43,902 nt of DNA from positions 1 to 43,902 of the forward strand of contig JAADHK010000048.1 in NCBI GenBank assembly GCA_013151835.1, read 5' to 3'. The notes beneath the pieces were generated by a model, which searched no databases, had not been told where the DNA came from, and saw only the letters and a list, made by a program, of their open reading frames with translations. Shown piece after piece: positions 34,880 to 43,809 of the stretch. Positions within the stretch are counted from its first letter, which is position 1; every line of letters starts with the position of its first letter. A program made the position numbers and the translations under genes. The stretch comes from Deltaproteobacteria bacterium (GTDB lineage: Bacteria > Desulfobacterota > Desulfobacteria > Desulfobacterales > Desulfosalsimonadaceae).

Positions 34880-35146
34880 CTATTTTCTGAGGCCCAGGGC
34901 CTTTATGACGCCCCTGTAGCGGTTTACGTCCTTGTTTCGTACGTAGTTTAACAGCCTGCGCCTTTTCCCCACCATCATGAGCAGACCGCGTCTGGAATGA
35001 TGGTCCTTTTTGTGGATTTTCAAGTGCTCGGTCAGGCTGAGTATCCTCTCGGTCAACAGAGCGATCTGTACTTCCGGTGAACCCGTGTCCGAGTCATGGA
35101 GCTTGAACTTCTCGATGGTATCCAGTTTGTTGATGGCGATATTCAA
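34880..35146 (-). CDS. rpsO: 30S ribosomal protein S15 (TTG start)
   Basis: 88 residues, the usual length, with the conserved [16 protein letters not shown] and [20 protein letters not shown] blocks that contact 16S rRNA. The start codon is TTG at 35146, supported by AGGAGG six bases upstream and full alignment of the N-terminus; no in-frame ATG exists nearby. Ribosomal protein genes rarely use TTG. It is followed by pnp after eleven bases. The 83-base AT-rich gap to truB holds no other feature I can support. Confidence 0.96.
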   Translation of the reverse strand: MNIAINKLDTIEKFKLHDSDTGSPEVQIALLTERILSLTEHLKIHKKDHHSRRGLLMMVGKRRRLLNYVRNKDVNRYRGVIKALGLRK

Positions 35147-35229
35147 AACAATCCTCCTTTATTAATCTTAATAACTTTCAAGAAATATTTAAATTTTTAA
35201 ATTTGATGGTGTCGTTTAAAAACAGCATA

Positions 35230-36189
35230 TCACAAACTTTGTGCATAATGAAAGACACAACAATAGTGATATTCAAATTTATTTTCAACCGGCTCTATAA
35301 CGGCAAGCAGCCGGTTTTGTCCGTCAATGACCTTGATATACGGGCTGGTCACCTCCGATTCGAGTGGCTTGATATCCGCAGGCGTAATGGGCACGCCAAA
35401 GGCGATCTTTTCCTCTGCATCACGGCCTGCAATGCATGCCGGCATGCTAAAAAGCGCATTAGCCATGGGAACTACCAGGCCGTGCAACCGGTCGGCGGAG
35501 TCAATTTCGCACAGTTCATCAAGGCTTAATGCCTCATCAAGGGTGAAGCCGCAAGCCCGGGTCCGTATGAGTCCGGCCAGGTGTGCACCGCAGCCTAGTT
35601 TTTTGCCTATGTCGGCGCTCAGCGTTCTTATATAGGTGCCGGCCGAACAAGTCACGCAAAATTCGATTTCCGGCAGCCGGATATCGAGTATCTCCAAAGA
35701 CGAGATGAGGATTTGCCTTGCGGGCTTTTCTATCGGGTTTCCGGCCCTTGCATAACGGTATAACGGCACACCTTTGTGCTTGAGGGCCGAAAATGCAGGG
35801 GGCACCTGTTCGGTTGTACCCGTAAAAGCCATAAAAGCCGCTTCTATCCTGTCAATGGCTATATCCTCCACCGGGCTTGATTTCAATACCTTTCCGGTAT
35901 AGTCTTGGGAATCCGTTTCAATGCCCAGCACCATTTTTGCCTTGTAGGTCTTGGACCCGTGGAGGAAGAAGCGGGAAAGTCGCGTTGCCCGGTTAACAGG
36001 GCAGACCATCACCCCCGTGGCGAAGGGGTCGAGAGTTCCGGTGTGTCCTGCCTTGTGGACGCCCGGCAGATGTTTCAGCCGGTTTACCACTTTGGCCGAA
36101 GTCATGCCCGCCGGTTTGTTAACAACGATAAACCCGCATAAATTTTCATCTTGCACAGCCTTGCCGTGTATTTTTGGAGAAATATTCAC
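35230..36189 (-). CDS. truB: tRNA pseudouridine(55) synthase
   Basis: About 319 residues from a GTG at 36189, preceded by AGGAG six bases upstream that overlaps the nrnA stop; a longer frame reading into nrnA is not favoured. The catalytic aspartate is Asp54 in GHTGTLDPFATGVM. The KPAGMTS motif lies at about 25-31, and VTCSAGTYIRTLSADIG is typical of TruB. It converts U55 of tRNA to pseudouridine. It sits between nrnA and rpsO, as in many bacteria. Confidence 0.95.
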   Translation of the reverse strand: MNISPKIHGKAVQDENLCGFIVVNKPAGMTSAKVVNRLKHLPGVHKAGHTGTLDPFATGVMVCPVNRATRLSRFFLHGSKTYKAKMVLGIETDSQDYTGKVLKSSPVEDIAIDRIEAAFMAFTGTTEQVPPAFSALKHKGVPLYRYARAGNPIEKPARQILISSLEILDIRLPEIEFCVTCSAGTYIRTLSADIGKKLGCGAHLAGLIRTRACGFTLDEALSLDELCEIDSADRLHGLVVPMANALFSMPACIAGRDAEEKIAFGVPITPADIKPLESEVTSPYIKVIDGQNRLLAVIEPVENKFEYHYCCVFHYAQSL

Positions 36190-36196
36190 GGCACTC

Positions 36197-37174
36197 CTAA
36201 AGCCGATCCGAAAGTTCGTACAATTCCTTTTTGAGCGCGGGCAGGGATCCCTGGATATCAAACCCGGCCGCACGGGTATGGCCGCCGCCCCCAAAGGAAG
36301 CGGCAATCTTCGCCACATCCACAGAGCCGTCGGACCTGAGGCTTATATGGAAATGACTCTCATCGATTAAACGGCTTTTTTCCTTTGCCCGTTCATAAAG
36401 CAAAGCCGCGACTTTGACGTTCTCAATTGCTTTAGCATAATTTATCAGTCCGTTAACATCCTGTATGCGTGTCCCGGTCTCGCGAAGCATGTTCTGGGTC
36501 AGGGTCATGATGGACATATTGCTGTTTTTGGTAAGCTCGATTGTATCAAAGAGCATTGTCAAAAGCTTGATCCTGCTTAAGGATATGGTTTCATAAACAT
36601 GATGCGCCACCTTATGGGGGTCCGCGCCCAATCGAACCATTTCATGGCAGATATCGAAGGCCTCCGGGTTTGTATTGGCAAACCTGAACGAGCCAGTGTC
36701 GGTCATGATCCCGGTGTAAATTGCATAGGCAATGGCGGGCGTGATTTTAATTTTCATGGCCTTTATGAGTCGAAAGACGATTTCCGCAGACGCTGATGCG
36801 TCCGGGTCAATGAGCTGGAAACTGCCGAACCGGGTATTGGTGATGTGATGATCAATGTTGATGATTATCGGTATGCGGTTCACGGCGCCGGCTGCATCGC
36901 CTATCCTGTGAAGATCGGAACAATCCATGACAACAACGGTATCATAGGTTCCGATTTCTCCGGGGTGATGCTTGATCCTGTGAATGGACGGCAGGAAGTG
37001 ATATATGGCAGGCACGGGGCTTTCGTTGTAAATCCATATATCTTTTCCCATTTCCTTAAGCGCAAGCCCCATTCCGATCAAAGACCCTATGGCATCTCCG
37101 TCCGGGTGAATATGCGAGCAAAGCAAAACCCGTCGGCTTTTTTTCAGTTGATTTATAATCTGTTTACGACTCAT
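36197..37174 (-). CDS. nrnA: DHH/DHHA1 phosphoesterase, NrnA-type (nanoRNase / pAp phosphatase)
   Basis: 325 residues. Metal-binding motifs are HIHPDGDAIGS (about 21-31), VVMDCSD and NIDHHITNTRFG (about 105-117). The DHHA1 domain ends with FGGGGHTRAAGF (about 294-304). Such proteins degrade short oligoribonucleotides and dephosphorylate 3'-phosphoadenosine 5'-phosphate. The gene overlaps the end of rbfA by eleven bases and precedes truB, the conserved position for this family. No further domains are present. Confidence 0.92.
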   Translation of the reverse strand: MSRKQIINQLKKSRRVLLCSHIHPDGDAIGSLIGMGLALKEMGKDIWIYNESPVPAIYHFLPSIHRIKHHPGEIGTYDTVVVMDCSDLHRIGDAAGAVNRIPIIINIDHHITNTRFGSFQLIDPDASASAEIVFRLIKAMKIKITPAIAYAIYTGIMTDTGSFRFANTNPEAFDICHEMVRLGADPHKVAHHVYETISLSRIKLLTMLFDTIELTKNSNMSIMTLTQNMLRETGTRIQDVNGLINYAKAIENVKVAALLYERAKEKSRLIDESHFHISLRSDGSVDVAKIAASFGGGGHTRAAGFDIQGSLPALKKELYELSDRL

Positions 37175-37514
37175 GATCTAATTGGCTCAAAATCTGATTC
37201 ATATGAATACCGTAATCTATTGAAGCATCGTACAAAAAATGAAGATCGGGTATGTAGCGCAGATCAAGCTCCTTGCCAAGGGCGCGGCGGATGAATCCCG
37301 ATGCTTTTTTAAATCCTTCGGCAGTGCTTTCCCTGTCGGCGACCTGGCCGGCGGTTACATAGTAAATCTTGGCCAGCTTCAGGTCGGCGGTCATCCTGAT
37401 CTTCGTGATCAAGACCGAAGCGAGCCTGGGATCTTTTATGGATTTACGCAGGATATCGGCCAGCGTTTCCTGGATAAGCCCGCTTACCCGGTCTGCTCGG
37501 GTGTATGGTTTCAT
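37164..37514 (-). CDS. rbfA: 30S ribosome-binding factor A
   Basis: 116 residues. The N-terminus (RADRVSGLIQETLADIL) and the KDPRLASVLITKIRMTADLK block, with a KH-like core, match RbfA. The C-terminus has DLRYIPDLHFLYDASID, the characteristic RxxPxLxFxxD pattern. It assists late 30S maturation around the 16S 5' helix. Its start overlaps the DUF503 stop, and its end overlaps nrnA, indicating tight operon packing. Confidence 0.94.
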   Translation of the reverse strand: MKPYTRADRVSGLIQETLADILRKSIKDPRLASVLITKIRMTADLKLAKIYYVTAGQVADRESTAEGFKKASGFIRRALGKELDLRYIPDLHFLYDASIDYGIHMNQILSQLDHES

Positions 37515-37798
37515 ATATTTAAAATTTCCGTTTCTTCACCGATAATCTCGGCCAAGCCTATGCTTTCGACAAAGCGCATCAGCCCGTCAATGCCGGAATC
37601 CATCTTTCTCCGGTCGTTTCCCGTCATGGAAAATCCGATTTGGGCGCGATCGTGTATGTCGTTTAAGGCCACCTCGGCAACAGAGGCGTTGAACCGGTTT
37701 TTCGTCTTCGAAACGATCGATTTAACGATTTTCCGTTTCTCCTTTAAGGAATGGCAATCGTGGAGCTTAAATGTGATCTTGCCGTAACCAAGCACCAT
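37511..37798 (-). CDS. DUF503 family protein (YlxP-like)
   Basis: 95 residues. The sequence HSLKEKRKIVKSIVSKTKNRFNASVAEV and the DRAQIGFS segment match DUF503, a small family found between infB and rbfA in many bacteria. It is predicted to be a compact ferredoxin-like fold; no enzymatic role is established. Start at 37798, overlapping rbfA at its end. Upstream lies palindrome F, which separates it from infB. Confidence 0.88.
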   Translation of the reverse strand: MVLGYGKITFKLHDCHSLKEKRKIVKSIVSKTKNRFNASVAEVALNDIHDRAQIGFSMTGNDRRKMDSGIDGLMRFVESIGLAEIIGEETEILNI

Positions 37799-37831
37799 GA
37801 TTTATTGTATCCGTTCACGATTATCTTCTAA

Positions 37832-37951
37832 GGCTTTGTAAAAAGCTCCGTATGCAAGGCGCACGAGTCGGGAAAGAGCGGAGGCGTACTTTTTGTACGT
37901 TGAGCCCTTTCACGGCGAGTGCAACGCCGCAGACGGACTTTTTACGAAGCC
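37832..37951. repeat. Long palindrome F, divergent relative of elements A-E, between infB and DUF503
   Basis: About 120 bp. On the minus strand it shares CGTAAAAAGTCC, GCGTTGC, GCTC, GCCTCCGCT and GCGCCTTG in the same order as copies A-E, but the centre is GTAC-AAAAA-GTAC and the arms differ. The ends (GGCTT/AAGCC) are inverted repeats. It starts three bases after the infB stop codon and lies inside the translation operon. No flanking direct repeat was seen. It could also form a strong RNA hairpin. Confidence 0.75.
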
Positions 37952-37954
37952 GTG

Positions 37955-40702
37955 TTATTCATATACCGGCTTAACCTCGACCAGGTAAAAGCATTCTATG
38001 ACATCGCCGGTCTTGATGTCGTTGAAATTTGCAATCCCGATACCGCATTCATAGTTCTGGGCCACTTCCTTTACATCATCCTTGAACCTGCGCAATGAGT
38101 CTATTTTGCCCTCGAAAACAATCACGCCGTCCCGTAAGAGCCGTATGGGCTGACCCCGCTGTATTTTTCCATCCATAACGTAGCTGCCGGCGATCGCGCC
38201 GATATTCGGTACGGTGAAGACCTGGCGGACTTCGGCACGGCCAAGGACCTTTTCATCGTACCTTGAGTCCATGAGTCCCACCATGGCGTTTTTTACTTCC
38301 TTGATCGTATTGTAGATAACATTGTAGTACCTGATATCAACGTTTTCTTCCTCCGCCTGCCGGGCGACCTTGCCGGACGGCCGGACATTAAAGCCGATAA
38401 TAATCGCGTTCGATACGGCGGCAAGTGAGATGTCGGATTCGTGTATGGTGCCGGTGGCTTCATGTACGATGTTGACTTTTACTTCGTCGGTGGTAAGCCT
38501 CGTCAGAGAATCCCTCAAGGCCTCTATGGAACCTTGGACATCGGCCTTGATGACCAGATTAAGATCCTTGACGACCCCTTCCTGCAGCTGTTCATAGAGT
38601 TTGTCAAGGCTCAAACGGCTCGTTTTCGCGAGCTCAAGGGAACGCTGTTTCTGAATACGGTGAGCGCTTACCTGTTTTGCGTCTTTTTCCTCGGCAACGG
38701 CGATAAATTCGTCCCCGGCCAGGGGAACTCCTGAAAGCCCTATTATTTCCACTGGAAGGGACGGGGTCGCTTTATCAACCGGCTCTCCACGGTCGTCGAA
38801 CATGGCGCGTATCTTCCCGTGATGCATACCGGAAACGACTGCCTCCCCCGCATGAAGCGTCCCTTCGGTTATGAGGACTGTGGCAACCGGGCCGCGGCCG
38901 GTGTCCATTCTCGATTCTATTATATACCCTCGGGCATGCTTGTCGGGGTTGGCTTTTAATTCGAGGAGTTCGGCCTGGAGGATGATCATGTCCAGCAACT
39001 CGTTGATGCCGGTTTTTGCCTTTGCGGAAACATTTACAAATATAGCGTCGCCACCCCAATCCTCTGCTGCGAGCCCTTTTTCCGCGAGTTCGCGTTTTAC
39101 CCGCTCCGGTTCTGCGTCGGGTTTGTCAATCTTGTTTACGGCGACGATAATGGGAACCCCGGCGGACTTTGAATGGTTTATAGCCTCTATGGTCTGGGGC
39201 ATGACCCCGTCATCGGCGGCAACAACCAGGATGACGATGTCCGTGACCTGTGCGCCCCTTGCCCGCATTGCAGTGAATGCTTCATGGCCGGGCGTATCGA
39301 GAAAGACAATCTCACCCCTGTCCAGGGTAACGTGATAGGCGCCGATGTGCTGGGTAATCCCGCCAGCTTCCCTTGAAGTAATTTTTGAGTGCCTGATGGC
39401 ATCCAGAAGCGATGTCTTGCCATGATCCACGTGGCCCATAATGGTAACAACCGGGGGTCGGAAAATAAGCTGTTCCGGGCTGTCAATTTCAGTTTTGATT
39501 ATGGCCTCTTCCTCGAATGATGCCCGTTCCACCTCGAACTGGAACTCGGCGGCCAGGAGTACCGCAGTGTCCAAATCTATGGTCTGGTTCACGGTGACCA
39601 TCATACCCATGCCCATGAGTTTTGCGATCAATTCGTTGGATTTTATACCCATCCGCTTTGCAAAGTCCGACAGGACAATGGTTTCATCCATCTTGATCCT
39701 TCGTTTTATGGCCTTGGGTATCGTAATCTGGGTCGAATGTTCCGACGGGTGTTTTGTAGCCTTTGATTTTTTTCGACCCTTGCGTGAACGGCCCTTGCGA
39801 TCATACAGGGCATTGCCTTCTACGATCTCCTTGCGGCGGAAGCTTCTTTTCTTTACGCCCTTCTTCAGCGTTTCGTTCTCTTCAACCGCAGGCACGCCCC
39901 CTTTTTTCTTTTTACCTTTTTTCCTGTCGAAAACCGGCGGAGCTGCCGGTTGAACAGGGGCTGCAGGAGCTGTTTTTGGGTACCGGGCCGGACCCGGAGT
40001 AGCCGGCTTTCTGGCTTTGACCGGCTTTCTGGTTTTGACCGGCTTAATTGGCTCGACCGGTTTTTCCGGAAGGCTGATAATCTTTGCTGCGGTGCCCTTT
40101 TTTTTACGTTTTTTTACAGGGGCTGCCGGTTTTTCATCATCTGCCGTTTCAGGGGATTTGTCGGTATCCGCCAAGGCCTTCTTACTCTTTTTAGCCTTCT
40201 TAACGGGAGGTGGCTGTATCTCAACCTCATGCTCGGTTTCTTGTTCGATGTCAGGAGCTTCTTGCCCATCTTTTTCTTCTTCTCCGGCTACCTCAATGGA
40301 GTCTTCAACGGGCGCTGCTTCAGCGGTTTTAGCAGATTTTAGGGCAGTCTCTTTGGCTGTTTCATCCGCCTCTTTTTCCGAACCGGCCTTTTTTACTGTT
40401 TCATCGGTTTTATCGGGGGTTTCTTCGGTTGCGGTCTCCGCCGGTAGCGCGGCATCCGTATCGGGCTTGGCCCGGGGTTTTCGCCGCCTTCGGATCACCG
40501 TGCTTTTTACACGGGTTTCTTCGACGACTTCGGCCGGAGCCGGCTTGCCGAACAGCTCTTCCCGTACCCTTTCGACGACATCATCATCTATGGAATTGGC
40601 ATGCGAACTGACGTCTATGCCCATGGTCTGGAGTTTATCCAGCAGGTCACTGTTTTCCATGTTCAGTTTTCTGGCAACTTCATATACTCTTTGTTTTGCC
40701 AT
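37955..40702 (-). CDS. infB: Translation initiation factor IF-2
   Basis: 915 residues. An IF2N domain at the start ([19 protein letters not shown]) is followed by a long low-complexity Lys/Glu/Ala/Pro-rich linker (about 60-330) and a second IF2N domain. The GTPase has G1 GHVDHGKT (about 421-428), G3 DTPGHEAF (about 467), G4 NKID (about 521) and G5 SAK, then domains II-IV ending in the fMet-tRNA-binding part. It places initiator tRNA on the 30S subunit. GGGGGATGG lies just before the ATG. A hairpin stands in its leader, and there is no ylxR between nusA and infB. Confidence 0.97.
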   Translation of the reverse strand: MAKQRVYEVARKLNMENSDLLDKLQTMGIDVSSHANSIDDDVVERVREELFGKPAPAEVVEETRVKSTVIRRRRKPRAKPDTDAALPAETATEETPDKTDETVKKAGSEKEADETAKETALKSAKTAEAAPVEDSIEVAGEEEKDGQEAPDIEQETEHEVEIQPPPVKKAKKSKKALADTDKSPETADDEKPAAPVKKRKKKGTAAKIISLPEKPVEPIKPVKTRKPVKARKPATPGPARYPKTAPAAPVQPAAPPVFDRKKGKKKKGGVPAVEENETLKKGVKKRSFRRKEIVEGNALYDRKGRSRKGRKKSKATKHPSEHSTQITIPKAIKRRIKMDETIVLSDFAKRMGIKSNELIAKLMGMGMMVTVNQTIDLDTAVLLAAEFQFEVERASFEEEAIIKTEIDSPEQLIFRPPVVTIMGHVDHGKTSLLDAIRHSKITSREAGGITQHIGAYHVTLDRGEIVFLDTPGHEAFTAMRARGAQVTDIVILVVAADDGVMPQTIEAINHSKSAGVPIIVAVNKIDKPDAEPERVKRELAEKGLAAEDWGGDAIFVNVSAKAKTGINELLDMIILQAELLELKANPDKHARGYIIESRMDTGRGPVATVLITEGTLHAGEAVVSGMHHGKIRAMFDDRGEPVDKATPSLPVEIIGLSGVPLAGDEFIAVAEEKDAKQVSAHRIQKQRSLELAKTSRLSLDKLYEQLQEGVVKDLNLVIKADVQGSIEALRDSLTRLTTDEVKVNIVHEATGTIHESDISLAAVSNAIIIGFNVRPSGKVARQAEEENVDIRYYNVIYNTIKEVKNAMVGLMDSRYDEKVLGRAEVRQVFTVPNIGAIAGSYVMDGKIQRGQPIRLLRDGVIVFEGKIDSLRRFKDDVKEVAQNYECGIGIANFNDIKTGDVIECFYLVEVKPVYE

Positions 40703-40718
40703 CCATCCCCCTTATGCT

Positions 40719-40746
40719 CGGGCTGTTAATGTCTGTCTCCAGCCCG
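40719..40746. promoter_or_regulatory. Hairpin in the infB leader
   Basis: CGGGCTG and CAGCCCG form a seven-base-pair stem with a 14-base loop, ending about 16 bases before the infB start on the minus strand. The nusA-infB gap (40703-40818) also has a second short GC palindrome (GGCGGGAACCGCC). No U-tract follows. They may modulate translation of infB or be incidental. Confidence 0.35.
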
Positions 40747-40818
40747 TAAATATCAATGGCGGGAACCGCCTGGGTTGCCGGTTATCCCGGGCCTGCAATC
40801 GTTATCCTTGCGCCGTCC

Positions 40819-42282
40819 CTATTTACCCGGATCACTGATATTTTTCTCGTTTTCGTCACCGGCGGCGTCTTCAGCCGGAGTAGAGTCTATGCTATCGTTG
40901 TCGCCGGAAAGAACCTTTGCATCCAAAGGCTCGGATTCGGGCGGATCTTTTTCCGGAGATTCTTCATTAATATCGTTTTTATTCGAATTGTCTTCTTTAA
41001 CCTGTTCTTCTTCCACGGGTTCCGGTTGAGCGGGTTTTTGCCTGGCCTCTTTAACCGCAAGGCCGGCTGCCTCGATATATTTTGATGCGTTTTCTTCATC
41101 AATATCAAGTTCGGCGGCAATCTCTTCCGGATCGGCCCTGCAAAGATCCGAGATTGAAAAATAACCCTTGTCAAACAGGCGTTTTGCCTGCTCTTCCGTC
41201 ATGTCGGGCAGAGACACGAGAGATGAAAAACCCGATTCCAGGTTTTTATTATAATCGGTTTCACCGATGACATCGAGTCGCCAGCCGGTCATTTTCGATG
41301 CCAGCCGGACGTTCTGGCCCTGTTTCCCGATTGCCACTGCCAGGGAGTCGTCCGGAACGATAACCTCCATGGTATGATTGACCTCATCAATTACAACACG
41401 GGCGATATCCGCCGGCGCAAGGGCATTGCACACAAATTTGGCCGGGTCCATGTGCCAGGGGATGATATCTATTTTTTCTCCTCTTAATTCATTCACCACA
41501 CTTTGTACGCGGCTCCCCTTGACGCCCACGCATGCACCCACCGGATCGATATCCATATCGTTCGAGCGGACAGCCACCTTTCCCCTGAATCCGGCTTCAC
41601 GGGCCGAGATGACGATGGATACAATTCCTTCATTGATTTCAGGGACCTCTGTTTCAAACAGTCTTATGAGAAAATCCGGATGACTGCGGGATAATACGAC
41701 CTGCGGACCCCGCCCCTCTTCCTCCACCTTCATTATCAGGGCACGGACCCGGTCTCCCCTGCGGTAGTTTTCCGTGGGTATCTGTTCCTTTCTCGGGAGT
41801 ACCCCCTCGGCCTGGCCAAGGTTGACTATGACTTCAGTCCGGGTTGCCCTCTGCACGATCCCGTTTATTATCTCTCCTTTACGGGCAATAAAGTTGTTGT
41901 ATACCGAGGTTCTTTCCGCAGCCTTTAATTTTTGTATGATAACCTGCTTGGCGGATTGTGCTGCGATCCGGCCGAAGGTGGTCGTATCCATCTTGGCGCC
42001 CAGACTGTCGCCCACAACACACTCCGGGTCCAGTTTGCGTCCCTGGGCGATGTTGATTTCGAAATCAGGGTCGACGATCGTTTCCACAACGTCTTTAAAC
42101 TGAAAGACTTCCAGTTCACCTGTATCTTCATTATACTGAATTTCTATATCAATTCTGTCGCCAAACTTTTTTTTAACCGCAGACCTCAACGCTTCTTCAA
42201 GTGCCTTGACCAGGACGTTGAAATCAATATTCCTGTCACGACTGACCTGCTCTATGACGCGTTTCATATCGGTGATCAGCAT
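40819..42282 (-). CDS. nusA: Transcription termination/antitermination factor NusA
   Basis: 487 residues. The NusA N-terminal domain (1-125) is followed by S1 (about 133-180), two KH domains with GVKGSRVQSVVNEL and GKQGQNVRLASKM, and one helix-hairpin-helix region (ADPEEIAAELDIDEEN). The C-terminal tail (about 430-487) is acidic and Asn/Asp-rich, unlike E. coli's repeated AR domains. It binds RNA polymerase and RNA, affecting pausing, termination and antitermination. Its start overlaps rimP's end and has GGAG eight bases upstream. Confidence 0.96.
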   Translation of the reverse strand: MLITDMKRVIEQVSRDRNIDFNVLVKALEEALRSAVKKKFGDRIDIEIQYNEDTGELEVFQFKDVVETIVDPDFEINIAQGRKLDPECVVGDSLGAKMDTTTFGRIAAQSAKQVIIQKLKAAERTSVYNNFIARKGEIINGIVQRATRTEVIVNLGQAEGVLPRKEQIPTENYRRGDRVRALIMKVEEEGRGPQVVLSRSHPDFLIRLFETEVPEINEGIVSIVISAREAGFRGKVAVRSNDMDIDPVGACVGVKGSRVQSVVNELRGEKIDIIPWHMDPAKFVCNALAPADIARVVIDEVNHTMEVIVPDDSLAVAIGKQGQNVRLASKMTGWRLDVIGETDYNKNLESGFSSLVSLPDMTEEQAKRLFDKGYFSISDLCRADPEEIAAELDIDEENASKYIEAAGLAVKEARQKPAQPEPVEEEQVKEDNSNKNDINEESPEKDPPESEPLDAKVLSGDNDSIDSTPAEDAAGDENEKNISDPGK

Positions 42283-42839
42283 TTATCGTCTCCGTATTTA
42301 TTGACCAGTCTCGCCTTTGAAATTTCCCGATGAGGTATGAATATGGTCTCACAATCAAGCCTTAATAATACCATGTCGTCAAGCGTCCCCATCAGTTCCC
42401 CCGTAAAATTTTTTCTGCCGCAAATGGCGCATCCGGTCCTTATCCTGGCAGTTTCTCCCTTCAACTTTTCAAAATCCGAAAGCCGTGAAACCGGCCTTTT
42501 CGGCCCCGGGGACGAAACCTCGAGGATGTAGGCAATTTTTGAATCAAATTTTATATCCAGAAGGTCACCGAGCTGGCGGCTGACCGCCGTGCAATCATTT
42601 ATCGTGACTCCTCCGGGCTTTTCGATATATACCCTGAGAACCCATCCGGCCTGCTCGCGCAGATATTCAATGTGGATAAGATCGAGCGCTTCAGCGGCGC
42701 AAAGCGGTTCGGCCAGTTCCCATGCCCGGCTTATCACTTCTCCGGCCGGAACAAGCGCTTCGGTTTTTATTCCACTATTTTTTCTCCCCGGGCCTGCCCG
42801 ATGCTTTTTTTTACCTCCTGATCTCATTAAACATAACAT
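42276..42839 (-). CDS. rimP: Ribosome maturation factor RimP
   Basis: 187 residues by the ATG at 42839. The core has LIHIEYLREQAGWVLRVYI, DCTAVSRQLGDLLD and YILEVSSPGPKRPVS, typical of RimP. It assists 30S maturation. The start is uncertain: ATG codons at 42839 and 42827 have poor ribosome-binding sites, while AGGAGG lies inside the frame a few codons later with no obvious start behind it. A CxxC (CAIC) around 135 is unusual. It is the first gene of the translation operon and overlaps nusA. Confidence 0.88.
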   Translation of the reverse strand: MLCLMRSGGKKKHRAGPGRKNSGIKTEALVPAGEVISRAWELAEPLCAAEALDLIHIEYLREQAGWVLRVYIEKPGGVTINDCTAVSRQLGDLLDIKFDSKIAYILEVSSPGPKRPVSRLSDFEKLKGETARIRTGCAICGRKNFTGELMGTLDDMVLLRLDCETIFIPHREISKARLVNKYGDDKC

Positions 42840-42886
42840 CTTTCCCGAACCGGTCCGGATTCAGGTTAATGGTCACAAAAAAACAA

Positions 42887-42914
42887 ATAAAAAACGGGCA
42901 ATTTGCCCGTTTTG
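42887..42914 (-). terminator. Intrinsic terminator downstream of tRNA-Gly
   Basis: On the minus strand AAAACGGGC and GCCCGTTTT flank a five-base loop, followed by TTTATTTG. It lies about 75 bases after the tRNA 3' end and before rimP, so tRNA transcription probably stops here; the rimP operon would then need its own promoter in the roughly 50 bases before its start. Confidence 0.75.
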
Positions 42915-42989
42915 ATAAGCCATTCATTTTTAGCCGTTTGTTATCTTGTTATCCGCATCTTCCGCCACCGTTCCGGGTGTTACGAAAAA

Positions 42990-43065
42990 TGGAGCGGGCA
43001 ACGAGATTCGAACTCGCGACACCAAGCTTGGGAAGCTTGTACTCTACCAGCTGAGCTATGCCCGC
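42990..43065 (-). tRNA. tRNA-Gly (anticodon CCC)
   Basis: 76 bases on the minus strand including an encoded CCA. The acceptor stem GCGGGCA pairs with TGCCCGC, the discriminator base is T, the anticodon stem CAAGC/GCTTG encloses TTCCCAA (anticodon CCC, reading GGG), and the T-loop is TTCGAAT. The D-arm is GCTCAGCTGGTAGAGT, with one wobble pair. An intrinsic terminator follows. The gene stands alone between merR and rimP. Confidence 0.97.
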
Positions 43066-43150
43066 ACTTTGAGCACGGAAATAGATATAGAATAAAAAAA
43101 ATAATGTCAATAACAAAAATTATGGGTATCGGGTATTGGGGAGGGGTCGA

Positions 43151-43531
43151 TTATCCCTGCTCCGGCCCTCCGGCCTCCAGTATCTGGAGTATTTCGTGCA
43201 AGTCTCTTTTAATTTCAACCATTAAGTCCGGAACGACGGATGCGGGAGGCGCGGCTGCGTCAGCCCGCCTTTTTTTCCTGCCGGTGAGCCGGAGGTGTTT
43301 TCTGGCGCCTTCAATGGTGAATTTCTTATCATAGAGAAGCTGTTTGATGGCAAGGATGGTTTCGATGTCTTTTTTTCGGTAAAGACGCTGGGAACTTTCG
43401 GTTCGCTTGGGGGATATCTCGGGAAATTCAGTCTCCCAGAACCTCAGGACATATGAGGCAAGGCCGGTGATGGAAGAGACCTCCCTGATTTTGAAATAGA
43501 GCTTGTCCGGTATGACGGGATGAGTGTCCAT
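43151..43531 (-). CDS. MerR family transcriptional regulator
   Basis: About 126 residues from the ATG at 43531; an in-frame ATG at 43555 would add eight residues and has no ribosome-binding site. The winged HTH reads LYFKIREVSSITGLASYVLRF, then WETEF and QRLYRKKDIETILAIKQLL, typical of the MerR group. A basic linker (RKKRRAD) and short coiled coil (MVEIKRDLHEILQILE) follow. No metal-binding cysteines are present, so it is not a metal sensor. Its regulon is unknown. It lies upstream of tRNA-Gly on the same strand. Confidence 0.9.
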   Translation of the reverse strand: MDTHPVIPDKLYFKIREVSSITGLASYVLRFWETEFPEISPKRTESSQRLYRKKDIETILAIKQLLYDKKFTIEGARKHLRLTGRKKRRADAAAPPASVVPDLMVEIKRDLHEILQILEAGGPEQG

Positions 43532-43569
43532 ATCAGATACCAGTCCCAATCCCATGATGAACCAGGATG

Positions 43570-43803
43570 CAAAATGTGAATGTCGAATGTCGAACCAGGA
43601 ATAATGAATGTTTTCGGATGGCCTGGTTCAAATCAGGGTAACAATAAATATACTCAAGGGCGGCAGAGTAAAGCATTTTTTGAACGTCCAACCTCGAACA
43701 TTGAATGATGAAATCGTTCCACTCTACCAGTTTATAATTTATAAAAACAGGCGGAATACCTTATTCAAAATTCGACGTTGGACGTTCGATGTTCAATATT
43801 AAA
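43570..43803. repeat. Degenerate GTCGAA/GTTCGA repeat cluster
   Basis: Three related stretches lie here: 43573-43604 (GTGAATGTCGAATGTCGAA), 43677-43712 (GAACGTCCAACCTCGAACA) and 43764-43801 (CGACGTTGGACGTTCGATG), the last inverted relative to the second. Such degenerate repeats are widespread non-coding filler in many bacterial genomes. In the 347-base gene-free end of the window (43556-43902) I see only these and copy E. Confidence 0.6.
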
Positions 43804-43809
43804 TTTGAC

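Noticed and set aside
40703-40818. ylxR gene between nusA and infB
   Set aside because: The gap is only 116 bases and holds no suitable frame or GRGAY/CxxC-like motif.
40017-40838. 273-codon plus-strand frame opposite infB
   Set aside because: It is antisense to the low-complexity Lys/Glu linker of IF-2, is Ser/Val-rich with biased composition, and has no conserved motif.
43608-43802. Open frame of 64 codons on the plus strand
   Set aside because: It runs through the degenerate repeat cluster; the translated tail is of the kind produced when such repeats are read through, and it has no ribosome-binding site.
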